From contig CAZDRB010000003.1 of the NCBI GenBank assembly GCA_964507925.1, positions 1 to 37,190 of the forward strand: a stretch of 37,190 nucleotides of DNA, written 5' to 3'. Each line of letters opens with the position of its first letter. Position 1 is the first letter of the stretch. This DNA is from CAZDRB01 sp964507925 (lineage in GTDB: Bacteria > Patescibacteriota > Microgenomatia > UBA1400 > UBA12108). The translations under genes were made by a program, and so were the position numbers. Of the stretch, positions 7,458 through 14,477 are shown in pieces. Below the pieces are notes generated by a model, which saw nothing but the letters and a program-made list of their open reading frames with translations, was not told the origin of the DNA and did no database searches.

Positions 7458-7966
7458 AACACCTCCTTTTGTTTATGAGAAATCGAGTTAAAGATAACTG
7501 CTAACTTAGGACGGCCAGTAATAAACCAGAGCATCATGCCGACCCCTATCAAATTGGCTATAACGCCAAAAATCAAAAGTTGCTCCTGATACTCGCTCAA
7601 AAATAAGGCAGCGGCAGATAAACCCAATATGGGCAAAAGATCAACAGCATGATGAGCGCAGCAGGCCACCATGGCCATACCAGAAACGGCAGTACTAGTA
7701 CCAGCTGCCATTTTAGAATCCTTCTTCTCCTGAAGATTAAACTGAATGCCTTTTCGCATCAGCCAGAATAACCCCATCTGAACTCCAAAACCGATAATCA
7801 ATAGGCTCATCCAAGGTTGAAATAGTACAAATTGAGTTAGGGGATGATTAGGATCTCCGGTTACAACAAAAAGAAGCAGGTAATAAAAAGCACTTAATCC
7901 AAGTAACCCTAAAAGGAATCCCTGAATAAAGATTGACCAAGGTCTGCTCGAAGCATTACTTAACAT
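7454..7966 (-). CDS. Four-TM membrane protein with ACCAHH motif
   Basis: 170 residues with four hydrophobic segments (about 13-35, 48-70, 93-124, 131-151). TM3 carries MVACCAHHAVDLLP with C102, C103, H105 and H106, a plausible soft-metal site within or at the edge of the membrane. The pattern recalls the vicinal Cys of mercury transporters such as MerT, but no mer genes are present. No Shine-Dalgarno is seen: the -10 element TATAGT ends six bases before the ATG, so the mRNA is probably leaderless. A perfect 11-base direct repeat sits just upstream, inside the gap after the copper ATPase gene. Role in copper handling is inferred from context. Confidence 0.82.
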   Translation of the reverse strand: MLSNASSRPWSIFIQGFLLGLLGLSAFYYLLLFVVTGDPNHPLTQFVLFQPWMSLLIIGFGVQMGLFWLMRKGIQFNLQEKKDSKMAAGTSTAVSGMAMVACCAHHAVDLLPILGLSAAALFLSEYQEQLLIFGVIANLIGVGMMLWFITGRPKLAVIFNSISHKQKEVL

Positions 7967-7972
7967 GATTTC

Positions 7973-8006
7973 ACTATACGAGAACTAGGATGAAACCAGG
8001 ATGAAA
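7973..8006 (-). promoter_or_regulatory. Response-regulator box and promoter of the 7966 gene
   Basis: On the minus strand TTTCATCCT occurs twice (8006-7998 and 7995-7987) with GG between, an 11-base period. Eight bases further is TATAGT (7978-7973), then GAAATC and the ATG at 7966. Same geometry as the site before 2754. Confidence 0.7.
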
Positions 8007-10151
8007 TTAAACCTCTAGCCTTACCTTACGGAGTGTCATGGCATTGATAACCACAATTACGGAAGACATGCTCATAAGAAGTGCGCCAACTGCAGGAGTA
8101 AGTCTGAATCCGAATGGAATAAATAATCCTGCTGCGGCCGGAATAGCCAGGACGTTATATCCCAGCGCCCAGAAAAGATTTTGCAGCATCTTGGAATACA
8201 CTTTGCGAGATAAAATAATTAAGCGAACAATATGCTGAGGGTTTGATTGAGTCAGAACAATATCCCCAGCTTCCACCGCTACATCAGTGCCTGCACCAAT
8301 CGCCACACCAGCGTTAGCCTGAGTCAGAGCAGGGGCATCGTTAACTCCGTCTCCAGCCATGACTACTACATTACCTTTATCTTGTAACTCCCTGATGTGC
8401 TTATATTTGTCTTCAGGTAATACTTCGGCAAAGACCGTATCAATTCCTAATTGCTTTGCTATCGGGGTAGCCGCCGCCTGAGTATCGCCGGTGAGCATCG
8501 CTACTTTTACTCCCAATTTATGAAGCTCTTCCACCGCTTGTTTGGATTCCGGCTTAACCTGATCGCTTAGAGCAATTACTCCCAGAACTTTATCCTTATC
8601 CGCCACAAAAACAGGTGTCTTCCCTTCTGTGGAAAGCTCGTCATAAATTGTAGCAACTTCTTTGTTCCATACTTTTTTCTCCTCCACTAGGCGTTTATTA
8701 CCCAAAAAATACTGCTGTCCGCTATAAATGCCTTCCATACCCTTGCCGGCCAGATTTTTAATTTTTGTTGCCTCAGAATAATTTACTTTCTTTTCTTTCA
8801 GAAGCGCCACAATAGCCATCCCGATAACATGAGACGAGTGGGACTCAATGCTACCAGCGATTTGTAACAGTTTCTTTTCGTCTCCCGAGAGCGTATGTAT
8901 ACCCGTCACTCCGAATTCTCCTTTAGTTAAAGTGCCGGTTTTATCAAAAACCACATAATCGGCATTTTTAACTACCTCGATCTTACCCATGTCTTTAATA
9001 AAAACTCCGTTTTTGACTGCCAGTCGGGTAGCAATGGTCGAAACGGTGGGGATAGCCAACCCCAAAGCATGAGGACAGGCAATCACTAATACGGTAATAG
9101 CCAGGGTGGCGGCAAATACAAACGGCTGACCCACAACCACAGCCCAAATAAACAAAGATAGAATAGAAACACTCAAGGCAACAAATGTTAACCATTTAGC
9201 AGCCCGGTCGGCTAGTTTTTGAGCGGAAGGCTTGGTTTGTTTAGCCTCAGAAATTAGATTCTGAATCTGGCCGATGGTGGACGATTCACCTACCCGCATC
9301 AACCGAACTTCTACAGAGCCATCAATACTGATAGCTCCGGCTACTACTTCCATACCAGTCTCTTTTTCAACAGGTTTTGATTCACCGGTAATGTGGGCTT
9401 CATTAAAATTGCCACTACCTTTAACAATCTCACCATCAGCTGGGACTTTCTCTCCCGGTTTAACAATCACCACGTCACCTTCTTTGAGAGAAGTCAGCTC
9501 TACTTCTTTAACACCATTCTTAGTTTTCAAATGGGCTTCTTTCGGCAATAACTTGGCAACTTCCTGTAAAGCGTCTCCTGCGGCAGTGGAAGATTTAGCT
9601 TCCAGGAAATGACCAAACAACAGTACCCAGATAAGAGTAGAAATTTCCAGATAGAATTCGGTGCTGATTGCCGGAATAAAGGTCGAGGCTGCCGAAAAGA
9701 GATATCCTGCTCCTACACCGAGGGATACCAGAGTCATCATACCGTATTGTTTGGCCATAATTTCGTGTCTGGCATGTTGAAAGAAGATAAGTCCGAAATA
9801 GAAAATAATTGTGCCAATGCCGAATTCAAGATAAGACCTCAACGCAAAGTCGGGCATTCCTAAAAACTTCACTGCAGGTTCCGAAAATATAGCCAGAGGA
9901 ACCAGTAAAGCGGTCACAATGAAAAAGCGGCGCAGGAAATCCGCGGCTGCTTCGGGGCTAGCCATCATGCTGGCATGGTCGTGTTGAACTTCGCCACTAT
10001 CCAGTGAGCTTTTCTTGACGAGATCCATGCCGCCACATTTAGGGCACTTGCCTGGCTTGTCCTCATGAATTTCATGATGCATCGGACAGGTGTAATAATC
10101 TTTCGCACCACTGCTTTCACTGTGATTATTGTGGTTCATTTGATGATCCAT
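8007..10151 (-). CDS. copB: Copper-exporting P-type ATPase, CopB type
   Basis: 714 residues. A His-rich N-terminus (DHQMNHNNH) leads into a heavy-metal-binding domain (20-44: YTCPMHHEIH and CPKCGGMDL). Then come the membrane helices, the actuator loop (TGES, 255-258), the ion-site motif CPH (359-361), the phosphorylated Asp D403 in DKTGTLTKG, the HP motif region and MAGDGVNDAPAL. TM8 has MSMSSVIVVINA. CPH in place of CPC marks the P1B-3 (CopB) subgroup, associated with copper (or silver) export to the outside. It follows the Met-rich exported protein by three bases and belongs to the YHS-csoR-Met-rich-copB operon. Confidence 0.95.
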   Translation of the reverse strand: MDHQMNHNNHSESSGAKDYYTCPMHHEIHEDKPGKCPKCGGMDLVKKSSLDSGEVQHDHASMMASPEAAADFLRRFFIVTALLVPLAIFSEPAVKFLGMPDFALRSYLEFGIGTIIFYFGLIFFQHARHEIMAKQYGMMTLVSLGVGAGYLFSAASTFIPAISTEFYLEISTLIWVLLFGHFLEAKSSTAAGDALQEVAKLLPKEAHLKTKNGVKEVELTSLKEGDVVIVKPGEKVPADGEIVKGSGNFNEAHITGESKPVEKETGMEVVAGAISIDGSVEVRLMRVGESSTIGQIQNLISEAKQTKPSAQKLADRAAKWLTFVALSVSILSLFIWAVVVGQPFVFAATLAITVLVIACPHALGLAIPTVSTIATRLAVKNGVFIKDMGKIEVVKNADYVVFDKTGTLTKGEFGVTGIHTLSGDEKKLLQIAGSIESHSSHVIGMAIVALLKEKKVNYSEATKIKNLAGKGMEGIYSGQQYFLGNKRLVEEKKVWNKEVATIYDELSTEGKTPVFVADKDKVLGVIALSDQVKPESKQAVEELHKLGVKVAMLTGDTQAAATPIAKQLGIDTVFAEVLPEDKYKHIRELQDKGNVVVMAGDGVNDAPALTQANAGVAIGAGTDVAVEAGDIVLTQSNPQHIVRLIILSRKVYSKMLQNLFWALGYNVLAIPAAAGLFIPFGFRLTPAVGALLMSMSSVIVVINAMTLRKVRLEV

Positions 10152-10154
10152 AGT

Positions 10155-10763
10155 TTATTTCTTACCCGCCTGCTTAATAAAATAGTAGGCACCGGCAACC
10201 AAAAACACTATCAGAGCGATCCAGGTTACACTGCCTAAAATCCCGTAAACTCCGGCGTTGCCACCATACCCCATCATCGAGCCAAATCCCATCATAGGAA
10301 ATCCACCTCCTCTCAGAGAACTATTATTATTCCAGTTACCCATCATTCCACCGCCACCCATCATGCCGGGACCATAGTTACCACCATATCCTAAGTAAGC
10401 TTTCCCCATATTAATATGCATCTGTCGTAGGGATTCTGAACCTTCACCGCCCATCATCCGATCCATTGCTTCATGGGCTTGCCCCGGGTGCTGAACCTCC
10501 ATAACGGCATCGCCTAAACGTTCCCAATCGTCATCACTAACTTTGGAAAGATCAAGCTGCTGAATCGTGGAGACTTTCTGTTGACCTAAAATTTCCTGCA
10601 AAACAGTTTCGACTGATTCAACTTGCATGTCTCCTTGTGATGTGGAAGTAGCGGGTGTTTCTTGGGTGCCCATCATCGACCCTTGAGCACTAACACCTCT
10701 GCCATTTAGAAGAAGAAATCCTGTTAAGACGACTATACTGACAAACATTAATATTTTTTTCAT
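10155..10763 (-). CDS. Exported Met/Gly-rich protein with C-terminal TM
   Basis: 202 residues from ATG 10763, with AAGAAGGTGA just upstream; an upstream ATG at 10817 has no such site. A signal peptide (about 1-25, ending VSAQG) is followed by a helical part with MDRMMGGEG and a stretch with repeated MMG/GMMGGGGMMG, then a C-terminal TM (about 175-195) and a basic end. Met clusters in exported proteins are typical Cu(I) ligands. The helical region (VMEVQHPGQAHEAMDRMMG) resembles sequences seen beside copper ATPases. It sits between the CsoR/CstR-type repressor and copB, so a role in collecting Cu(I) outside the membrane is likely, not proven. Confidence 0.82.
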   Translation of the reverse strand: MKKILMFVSIVVLTGFLLLNGRGVSAQGSMMGTQETPATSTSQGDMQVESVETVLQEILGQQKVSTIQQLDLSKVSDDDWERLGDAVMEVQHPGQAHEAMDRMMGGEGSESLRQMHINMGKAYLGYGGNYGPGMMGGGGMMGNWNNNSSLRGGGFPMMGFGSMMGYGGNAGVYGILGSVTWIALIVFLVAGAYYFIKQAGKK

Positions 10764-10822
10764 AATTTCACCTTCTTGTTTTAAGTATAAGATTATTTTG
10801 AAAAAATTGATATTCATGTTAA

Positions 10823-11101
10823 TTACCCATCAAGTTTCTTAAACATGGCTATTGCCCGATGGATTTCCTGTTGTAATCCTTCGCGCTTAATCTCATCTCC
10901 CAAACAATAAACCAGATATTCTTCAAGTAAAATCTGATCAACTTTTTTCAGAGCAAACCTGACAGCTCTGGTTTGGTGAACGATCTTAAAACACGGCTGG
11001 TCGGACTCAACCATAGTGATAATCTTTCCCAGCTGACCGCGAGTAATCTTAAGACGGCGTACCACTTTATATTTCTGAGCCGGACTAAGGTATGTGTCCA
11101 T
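10823..11101 (-). CDS. CsoR/RcnR/CstR-family repressor with altered metal site
   Basis: 92 residues from ATG 11101 (AGGAG seven bases upstream; four bases after the YHS stop). All-helical DUF156 family: RRLKITRGQLGKIITMVE, then C37 in DQPCFKIVHQTRAVRFAL, then C66 in LLEEYLVYCLGD. Copper-sensing CsoR uses Cys-His-Cys; here the middle ligand position is Tyr62 instead of His. Loss of that His with both Cys kept is the pattern of CstR, which senses persulfides through a Cys-Cys link. The rhodanese cluster nearby fits, but copB in the same operon argues for copper. Probable autoregulator of the YHS-csoR-copB operon. Confidence 0.88.
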   Translation of the reverse strand: MDTYLSPAQKYKVVRRLKITRGQLGKIITMVESDQPCFKIVHQTRAVRFALKKVDQILLEEYLVYCLGDEIKREGLQQEIHRAIAMFKKLDG

Positions 11102-11105
11102 CTGA

Positions 11106-11309
11106 TTACTCTCCTGTATATTTTTCAGGATCATCTTTAAAGTGTTTCTGGCAACCTTCTGAACAAAAATAATATACTTTGCCTTTATGGACAACTTTGT
11201 GTTGTGTCTGACCGGAAAGCTCCATACCGCAAACCAAGTCCAACTCACTCCCTTGCGTCTCAATCTGCATACCCAGTTTTGCTAATAATTTTTCAGTTAG
11301 TTTTGCCAT
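11106..11309 (-). CDS. YHS-domain protein
   Basis: 67 residues; AAGGAA sits just before the ATG. The YHS metal-binding module occupies 24-65: LVCGMELSG, then KVYYFCSEGCQKHF and DPEKY. The Cys (27, 49, 53) are the presumed ligands; YHS domains accompany copper and other soft-metal ATPases. First gene of the YHS-csoR-Met-rich-copB operon, behind the third TTTCATCTT-type repeat (11354-11373). A cytosolic copper-binding or delivery role is inferred. Confidence 0.88.
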   Translation of the reverse strand: MAKLTEKLLAKLGMQIETQGSELDLVCGMELSGQTQHKVVHKGKVYYFCSEGCQKHFKDDPEKYTGE

Positions 11310-11353
11310 ATATTTCCTTTTTGATACTGATTTAGAGTAAGCCTAACAAACAG

Positions 11354-11373
11354 TACATGAAGCCAAGATGAAA
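11354..11373 (-). promoter_or_regulatory. Response-regulator box before the YHS-csoR-copB operon
   Basis: On the minus strand TTTCATCTT (11373-11365), GG, then CTTCATGTA (11362-11354): again an 11-base period, first half perfect, second half 6 of 9 to TTTCATCTT. A -10 candidate begins seven bases later (TTAGGC region) but is poor, as expected of an activator-dependent promoter. Confidence 0.55.
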
Positions 11374-11380
11374 CAAACAT

Positions 11381-11515
11381 TTAATCCTCGAGCTGTTTGG
11401 GAGGGCACTTCGTATCGGCGTATGAGCAGAAGGCACAACAGTCACCCTCTTTTGGCTTTAATATCTCACCACAGTTTTGGCATTTATAGAAATGCTGGCA
11501 GGCATTGTTGGACAT
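11381..11515 (-). CDS. Short Cys-rich protein, truncated paralogue of the 16091 gene
   Basis: 44 residues; AAAGG lies six bases before the ATG. It matches the C-terminal two thirds of the protein at 16091-16300: ACQHFYKC, NCGE, LKPK, then GDCCAFCSYAD and CPPKQLE. It lacks the N-terminal CxxC ribbon half of the longer copy. The GDCC-x-x-C block is the signature of a small family often found near soft-metal genes. Seven Cys in 44 residues suggest metal binding. It may be an intact mini-version or a decayed duplicate; the good ribosome site and clean stop favour intact. Confidence 0.7.
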   Translation of the reverse strand: MSNNACQHFYKCQNCGEILKPKEGDCCAFCSYADTKCPPKQLED

Positions 11516-11530
11516 AGTGACCTTTTGTGC

Positions 11531-11549
11531 CCTGCCATGCTTGGGCAGG
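11531..11549. repeat. Hairpin between the CDF gene and the small Cys-rich gene
   Basis: CCTGCC (11531-11536) and GGCAGG (11544-11549) form a 6-bp GC-rich stem with a 7-base loop. No T run follows on either strand, so it is not a clear terminator; it may slow readthrough from the CDF operon. Confidence 0.35.
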
Positions 11550-11560
11550 TTAGAGTTACT

Positions 11561-12457
11561 TTAATAATTATTTTTTTCATAACCATTATTACACTCAATC
11601 CCCGAACAGTACTCTTTTGTCTCTAGTTCTATAGTAGAGTGTTCTATGTGATGATTTGAAAGCTCGTCTTTGATGACTTTTCTAGTATTGTCAGTATCTT
11701 TCAAAAAACTTTTGTCAACAACTATATGCCCCGTAAAGATATCTGTTTCGCCCTCAAGTGACCAAGCATGAATATCATGAACTCCCAATACGCCTTTTAT
11801 TTTCATCAATCCTTCTTTGATGTGATTGATGTCAATATGTCCAGGAACTCCCTGCAAAAATATATTCAGAGTTTCTTTAAGGTTTTTGCTCACTCCCCAG
11901 AGAATAAAGACCGTATAACCAATCGTCATTATCGGATCAACAATATGGCTGTCCCAAAAAAGAATAATGATACTACCTATAAGAACAACTACCCATCCTA
12001 ATACATCTTCCAATAAATGCCAGGTTAATACCTTTTCATTCATGCTAGCGCCTCTTTTTAATCTCAAAGCACCCGCTCCATTAATAACAATACCCAATAC
12101 TGCCAGAAAAATCATACCCTGGGCATTAACATGTTCGGGTTTAATAAGACGGGGAATGGCTCTTGAGAGAATGAAAAGTGAACCTCCGGTAAGCACTATC
12201 CCTGCAAAAATTGCAGATAAAAGGGACAATCTTTGGTAACCGAAGGTGCGCCGCTGATCAGGCTCTTTTTGTGCTTTTTTCTCTAAGACATACGAAGAAA
12301 TTAAAGTAACCGAATCACCAAAATCATGCAAAGCATCGGAAAGGATGGTTAAACTATTTGTTAATAATCCTCCAACAACTTCTACAACTGTAAAGAAAAT
12401 ATTTAGAGCTACTGCAACTCTGATATTTTCTGATCGTTTATTTTCGTGATTGTGCAT
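11561..12457 (-). CDS. czcD: Cation diffusion facilitator (CzcD-like)
   Basis: 298 residues. Six TM segments, with the two transport-site motifs intact: SDALHDFGDS in TM2 (HxxxD) and HLLEDVLGW in TM5 (HxxxD). HxxxD with His suits Zn/Cd/Co exchange for protons. The cytosolic ferredoxin-like C-terminal domain is present (LGVHDIHAWSLEGE, HIEHSTIELE) and ends with a Cys-containing tail (YCSGIECNN) that may add metal ligands. Third gene of the CmtR-like operon, 29 bases after its neighbour, but also with its own extended -10 (TGTTACAAT) ending six bases before the ATG. Confidence 0.93.
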   Translation of the reverse strand: MHNHENKRSENIRVAVALNIFFTVVEVVGGLLTNSLTILSDALHDFGDSVTLISSYVLEKKAQKEPDQRRTFGYQRLSLLSAIFAGIVLTGGSLFILSRAIPRLIKPEHVNAQGMIFLAVLGIVINGAGALRLKRGASMNEKVLTWHLLEDVLGWVVVLIGSIIILFWDSHIVDPIMTIGYTVFILWGVSKNLKETLNIFLQGVPGHIDINHIKEGLMKIKGVLGVHDIHAWSLEGETDIFTGHIVVDKSFLKDTDNTRKVIKDELSNHHIEHSTIELETKEYCSGIECNNGYEKNNY

Positions 12458-12463
12458 ACAACA

Positions 12464-12472
12464 ATTGTAACA
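12464..12472 (-). promoter_or_regulatory. Extended -10 promoter of the czcD-like gene
   Basis: Minus-strand TGTTACAAT (12472-12464) is followed by six bases and the ATG at 12457. No -35 of quality and no Shine-Dalgarno; the transcript would be leaderless. The same TGTTA(T/C)(A/C)AT form lies before the genes at 30036 and 36877. Confidence 0.45.
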
Positions 12473-12486
12473 ACTATGCTATTGTT

Positions 12487-13107
12487 TCATTCTCTTGATT
12501 CTTCTAGCGCTTCACGACCCTCTCTAATCAGAAATGGCACGAGTAGCAGTGCCGATACAGGATCTGCCCACCACCAGCCCAATAGTGCATTGAAACCAAG
12601 ACCAACAAGCACCGTCATGTCCTGCAAATCGCAAGCAAGAGTGGCAACAGCTTCTTTTTGGAGCGACTTTGAACCAATTTTTTTGGCAATGCGGGTTTTA
12701 GCAACATATAAAATTGTCATCAACACTGCACTTGCGATTACAAGGAAAATTCCTACTAAACTTGTTTCCGGCTCCCGTAGCCACCCTGCAATGGTTGCAG
12801 AAGATTGAACTGTGACATAAACAGCTAAAACAAAAAATGCCCAGCCAAGATATCTCAGCGCAGTATGTTCACTCACTTTTTCTCCATTTGACAAATTCCA
12901 CTCTTTTCTCAATTGCCAGATAAGGATTCCTCCAAGAAAAAGCTCAATGACACTTTTTGACCCGAACGCAATAAGTGCGACACTTCCAGATTGAAAACCT
13001 GTACCCAAAGCAAGAACAGCCTCGAAGACATTCCAAAGTTCGCCAATCCAAACCAGAATCATTGCCTGCTTTATTGCACTATTACGTTCAGTTGTTGTTA
13101 ATGTCAT
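12487..13107 (-). CDS. CDF-like transporter, membrane domain only
   Basis: 206 residues with five or six TM segments and no cytosolic C-terminal domain. It aligns by eye with the CDF membrane fold, but the two metal motifs are changed: TM2 has GSKSVIELF and TM5 has ACDLQDMTV (Cys/Asp...Asp). This type, often called a cation transporter beside ArsR genes, probably moves a divalent or soft cation; the altered ligands suggest a different metal from the neighbouring CzcD-like protein. It follows the CmtR-like repressor by four bases, so the two form one operon under the operator at 13428-13453. Confidence 0.85.
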   Translation of the reverse strand: MTLTTTERNSAIKQAMILVWIGELWNVFEAVLALGTGFQSGSVALIAFGSKSVIELFLGGILIWQLRKEWNLSNGEKVSEHTALRYLGWAFFVLAVYVTVQSSATIAGWLREPETSLVGIFLVIASAVLMTILYVAKTRIAKKIGSKSLQKEAVATLACDLQDMTVLVGLGFNALLGWWWADPVSALLLVPFLIREGREALEESRE

Positions 13108-13111
13108 AGTT

Positions 13112-13432
13112 TTACAATTTATACTTCAGGCAGGCTTCTATATCAGAGTACACCTTTGATATCACCTGCTTTGACATTTTAAGTAACTCTTTTATCTTTG
13201 GGTCCCTTATAAAGTAGTAAATGTTCTTTCCCTGCCTTCTGTTTTTGACTAGTCCACAGTCTGAAAGGCACTTTAAATGATTGGAAACATTTGATTGAGA
13301 CTGGCGGGTTAATTCAACGATTTCACTAACCGTCTTCTCGCCGTCTATTAAAGTCAGAAGAACAGATAGTCTGGTTGAATCAGAAAGACCTCTGAAGAAT
13401 TTAGCCTCGACTGAAAAATCATTTCCATTCAT
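13112..13432 (-). CDS. CmtR-like ArsR-family metal repressor
   Basis: 106 residues. ArsR winged helix: FFRGLSDSTRLSVLLTL, the recognition helix RQSQSNVSNHLKCLSDCGLV and wing RRQGKNIYYF. Three Cys only: C55 and C59 in the recognition helix (LKCLSDCGLV) and C101 in the C-terminal tail. That spacing matches the Cd/Pb sensor CmtR (Cys57, Cys61, Cys102 in the mycobacterial protein). A perfect 9-bp inverted repeat overlaps its own start codon and -10. It leads the operon of two CDF-type transporters, so it probably represses metal export until Cd, Pb or a similar metal binds. Confidence 0.9.
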   Translation of the reverse strand: MNGNDFSVEAKFFRGLSDSTRLSVLLTLIDGEKTVSEIVELTRQSQSNVSNHLKCLSDCGLVKNRRQGKNIYYFIRDPKIKELLKMSKQVISKVYSDIEACLKYKL

Positions 13433-13472
13433 ATCACTACTTAATGATATGAAAGTAAATACAAAAAGACAA
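13428..13472 (-). promoter_or_regulatory. Promoter and operator of the CmtR-like operon
   Basis: Minus-strand TTGTCT (13472-13467), 17 bases, TATCAT (13449-13444). The inverted repeat TTCATATCA (13428-13436), 8-base loop, TGATATGAA (13445-13453) is perfect and covers the -10 and the ATG at 13432. A repressor bound here would block polymerase. The predicted leader is only about five bases. Confidence 0.7.
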
Positions 13473-13497
13473 GTCGGAAATTACCGTTGGTCGAAAA

Positions 13498-14472
13498 TTA
13501 TTTTAAGTATATATCGAAAAAATTGATAGTTCGTTTAGAAATAACATCCCACCCAAGGTTTCTGAAGTTGTGATCTTGGCCAGGATATTCGAAGTATTCA
13601 ACCGTCTTGTTTTCTTTCCCCAAAGCGCTATTCAGTTCTTTTGACCATAAAGGATCCACTTCCGTGTCAGCTAACCCCTGGTGAAGACTAATGGGTGCGG
13701 TTATGTAGCGCAAACTATCCTCTGTAGGAGTAGTTCCCTCATCCTGATTCGGTAAAGGTGTGGTCTGTCTACCTCTGCCGTAAAATGCGGCGTTTTCCGA
13801 TTGGTTCGTACTCGTTGGAGCCCATAAAACCACAGCTTTTACTTTATCCGTCACTTCTGCAGTTCGAATAGATACCTCTCCACCCATACTATGCCCCCAC
13901 ATACCAATTCGACTTGAGTCAGCCTTGTCTAAACTAGAAACTGAAGCTATCAGATTGAGAATATCAATAGCATAGTTAGGATTATGTCCTTGCGATCCCT
14001 GACTGTCATTTTCTGATTTTCCAAACCCACGGTAATCAGAGGCCAGAGTGAGATAACCATTTCTGGCAAGCATATCTGCAATCGTTTGGGTACCATCACC
14101 ACTTGAAAAAGATGACTGATTAAAATAGCCATGGTTGAGAATGACAACAGGAAAAGGACCATCATCATCGGGAACATTCATTCTCCCGTAAACCTTCAAA
14201 CCATCCGAGAAGTAGGAGAAGATATAGCCAGTATATGCTCCACTGTCGGCAATGGTACTTTCAATTGCAATCAAGCTTGGCTCGTAATCTCTCCGACGTA
14301 GGCTTTCGATAAACGATAAGTTCTGATTGTCCTTATCAGTATCCTCAACAGTTTCTGAAGAAAAGGATCCGGAGTTTATATTCTCTGCCGGCGTATCACG
14401 CCAGAGCTGAAAACCTACAAATATAGCTCCTAAGATACCAACGATAGTAAGGATTTTTGCATATTTACTCAT
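13498..14472 (-). CDS. Exported alpha/beta hydrolase
   Basis: 324 residues with an N-terminal signal anchor (about 5-22). Catalytic triad visible: nucleophile S195 in GHSMGG, D269 in HQGLADTEVD and H301 in GQDHNF; the oxyanion region is LNHGYFNQS. It resembles the prolyl-oligopeptidase/dienelactone hydrolase group. The substrate cannot be told from the sequence. It is the last gene of the six-gene dsbA operon, five bases after the multicopper oxidase, and may act on an envelope ester or peptide. No clear terminator follows. Confidence 0.88.
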   Translation of the reverse strand: MSKYAKILTIVGILGAIFVGFQLWRDTPAENINSGSFSSETVEDTDKDNQNLSFIESLRRRDYEPSLIAIESTIADSGAYTGYIFSYFSDGLKVYGRMNVPDDDGPFPVVILNHGYFNQSSFSSGDGTQTIADMLARNGYLTLASDYRGFGKSENDSQGSQGHNPNYAIDILNLIASVSSLDKADSSRIGMWGHSMGGEVSIRTAEVTDKVKAVVLWAPTSTNQSENAAFYGRGRQTTPLPNQDEGTTPTEDSLRYITAPISLHQGLADTEVDPLWSKELNSALGKENKTVEYFEYPGQDHNFRNLGWDVISKRTINFFDIYLK

Positions 14473-14477
14473 GAGTT

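Noticed and set aside
7454..7966. MerT-type mercury transporter.
   Set aside because: Four TM and a CC pair, but no MerP, MerA or MerR, and the added HH motif is not MerT-like.
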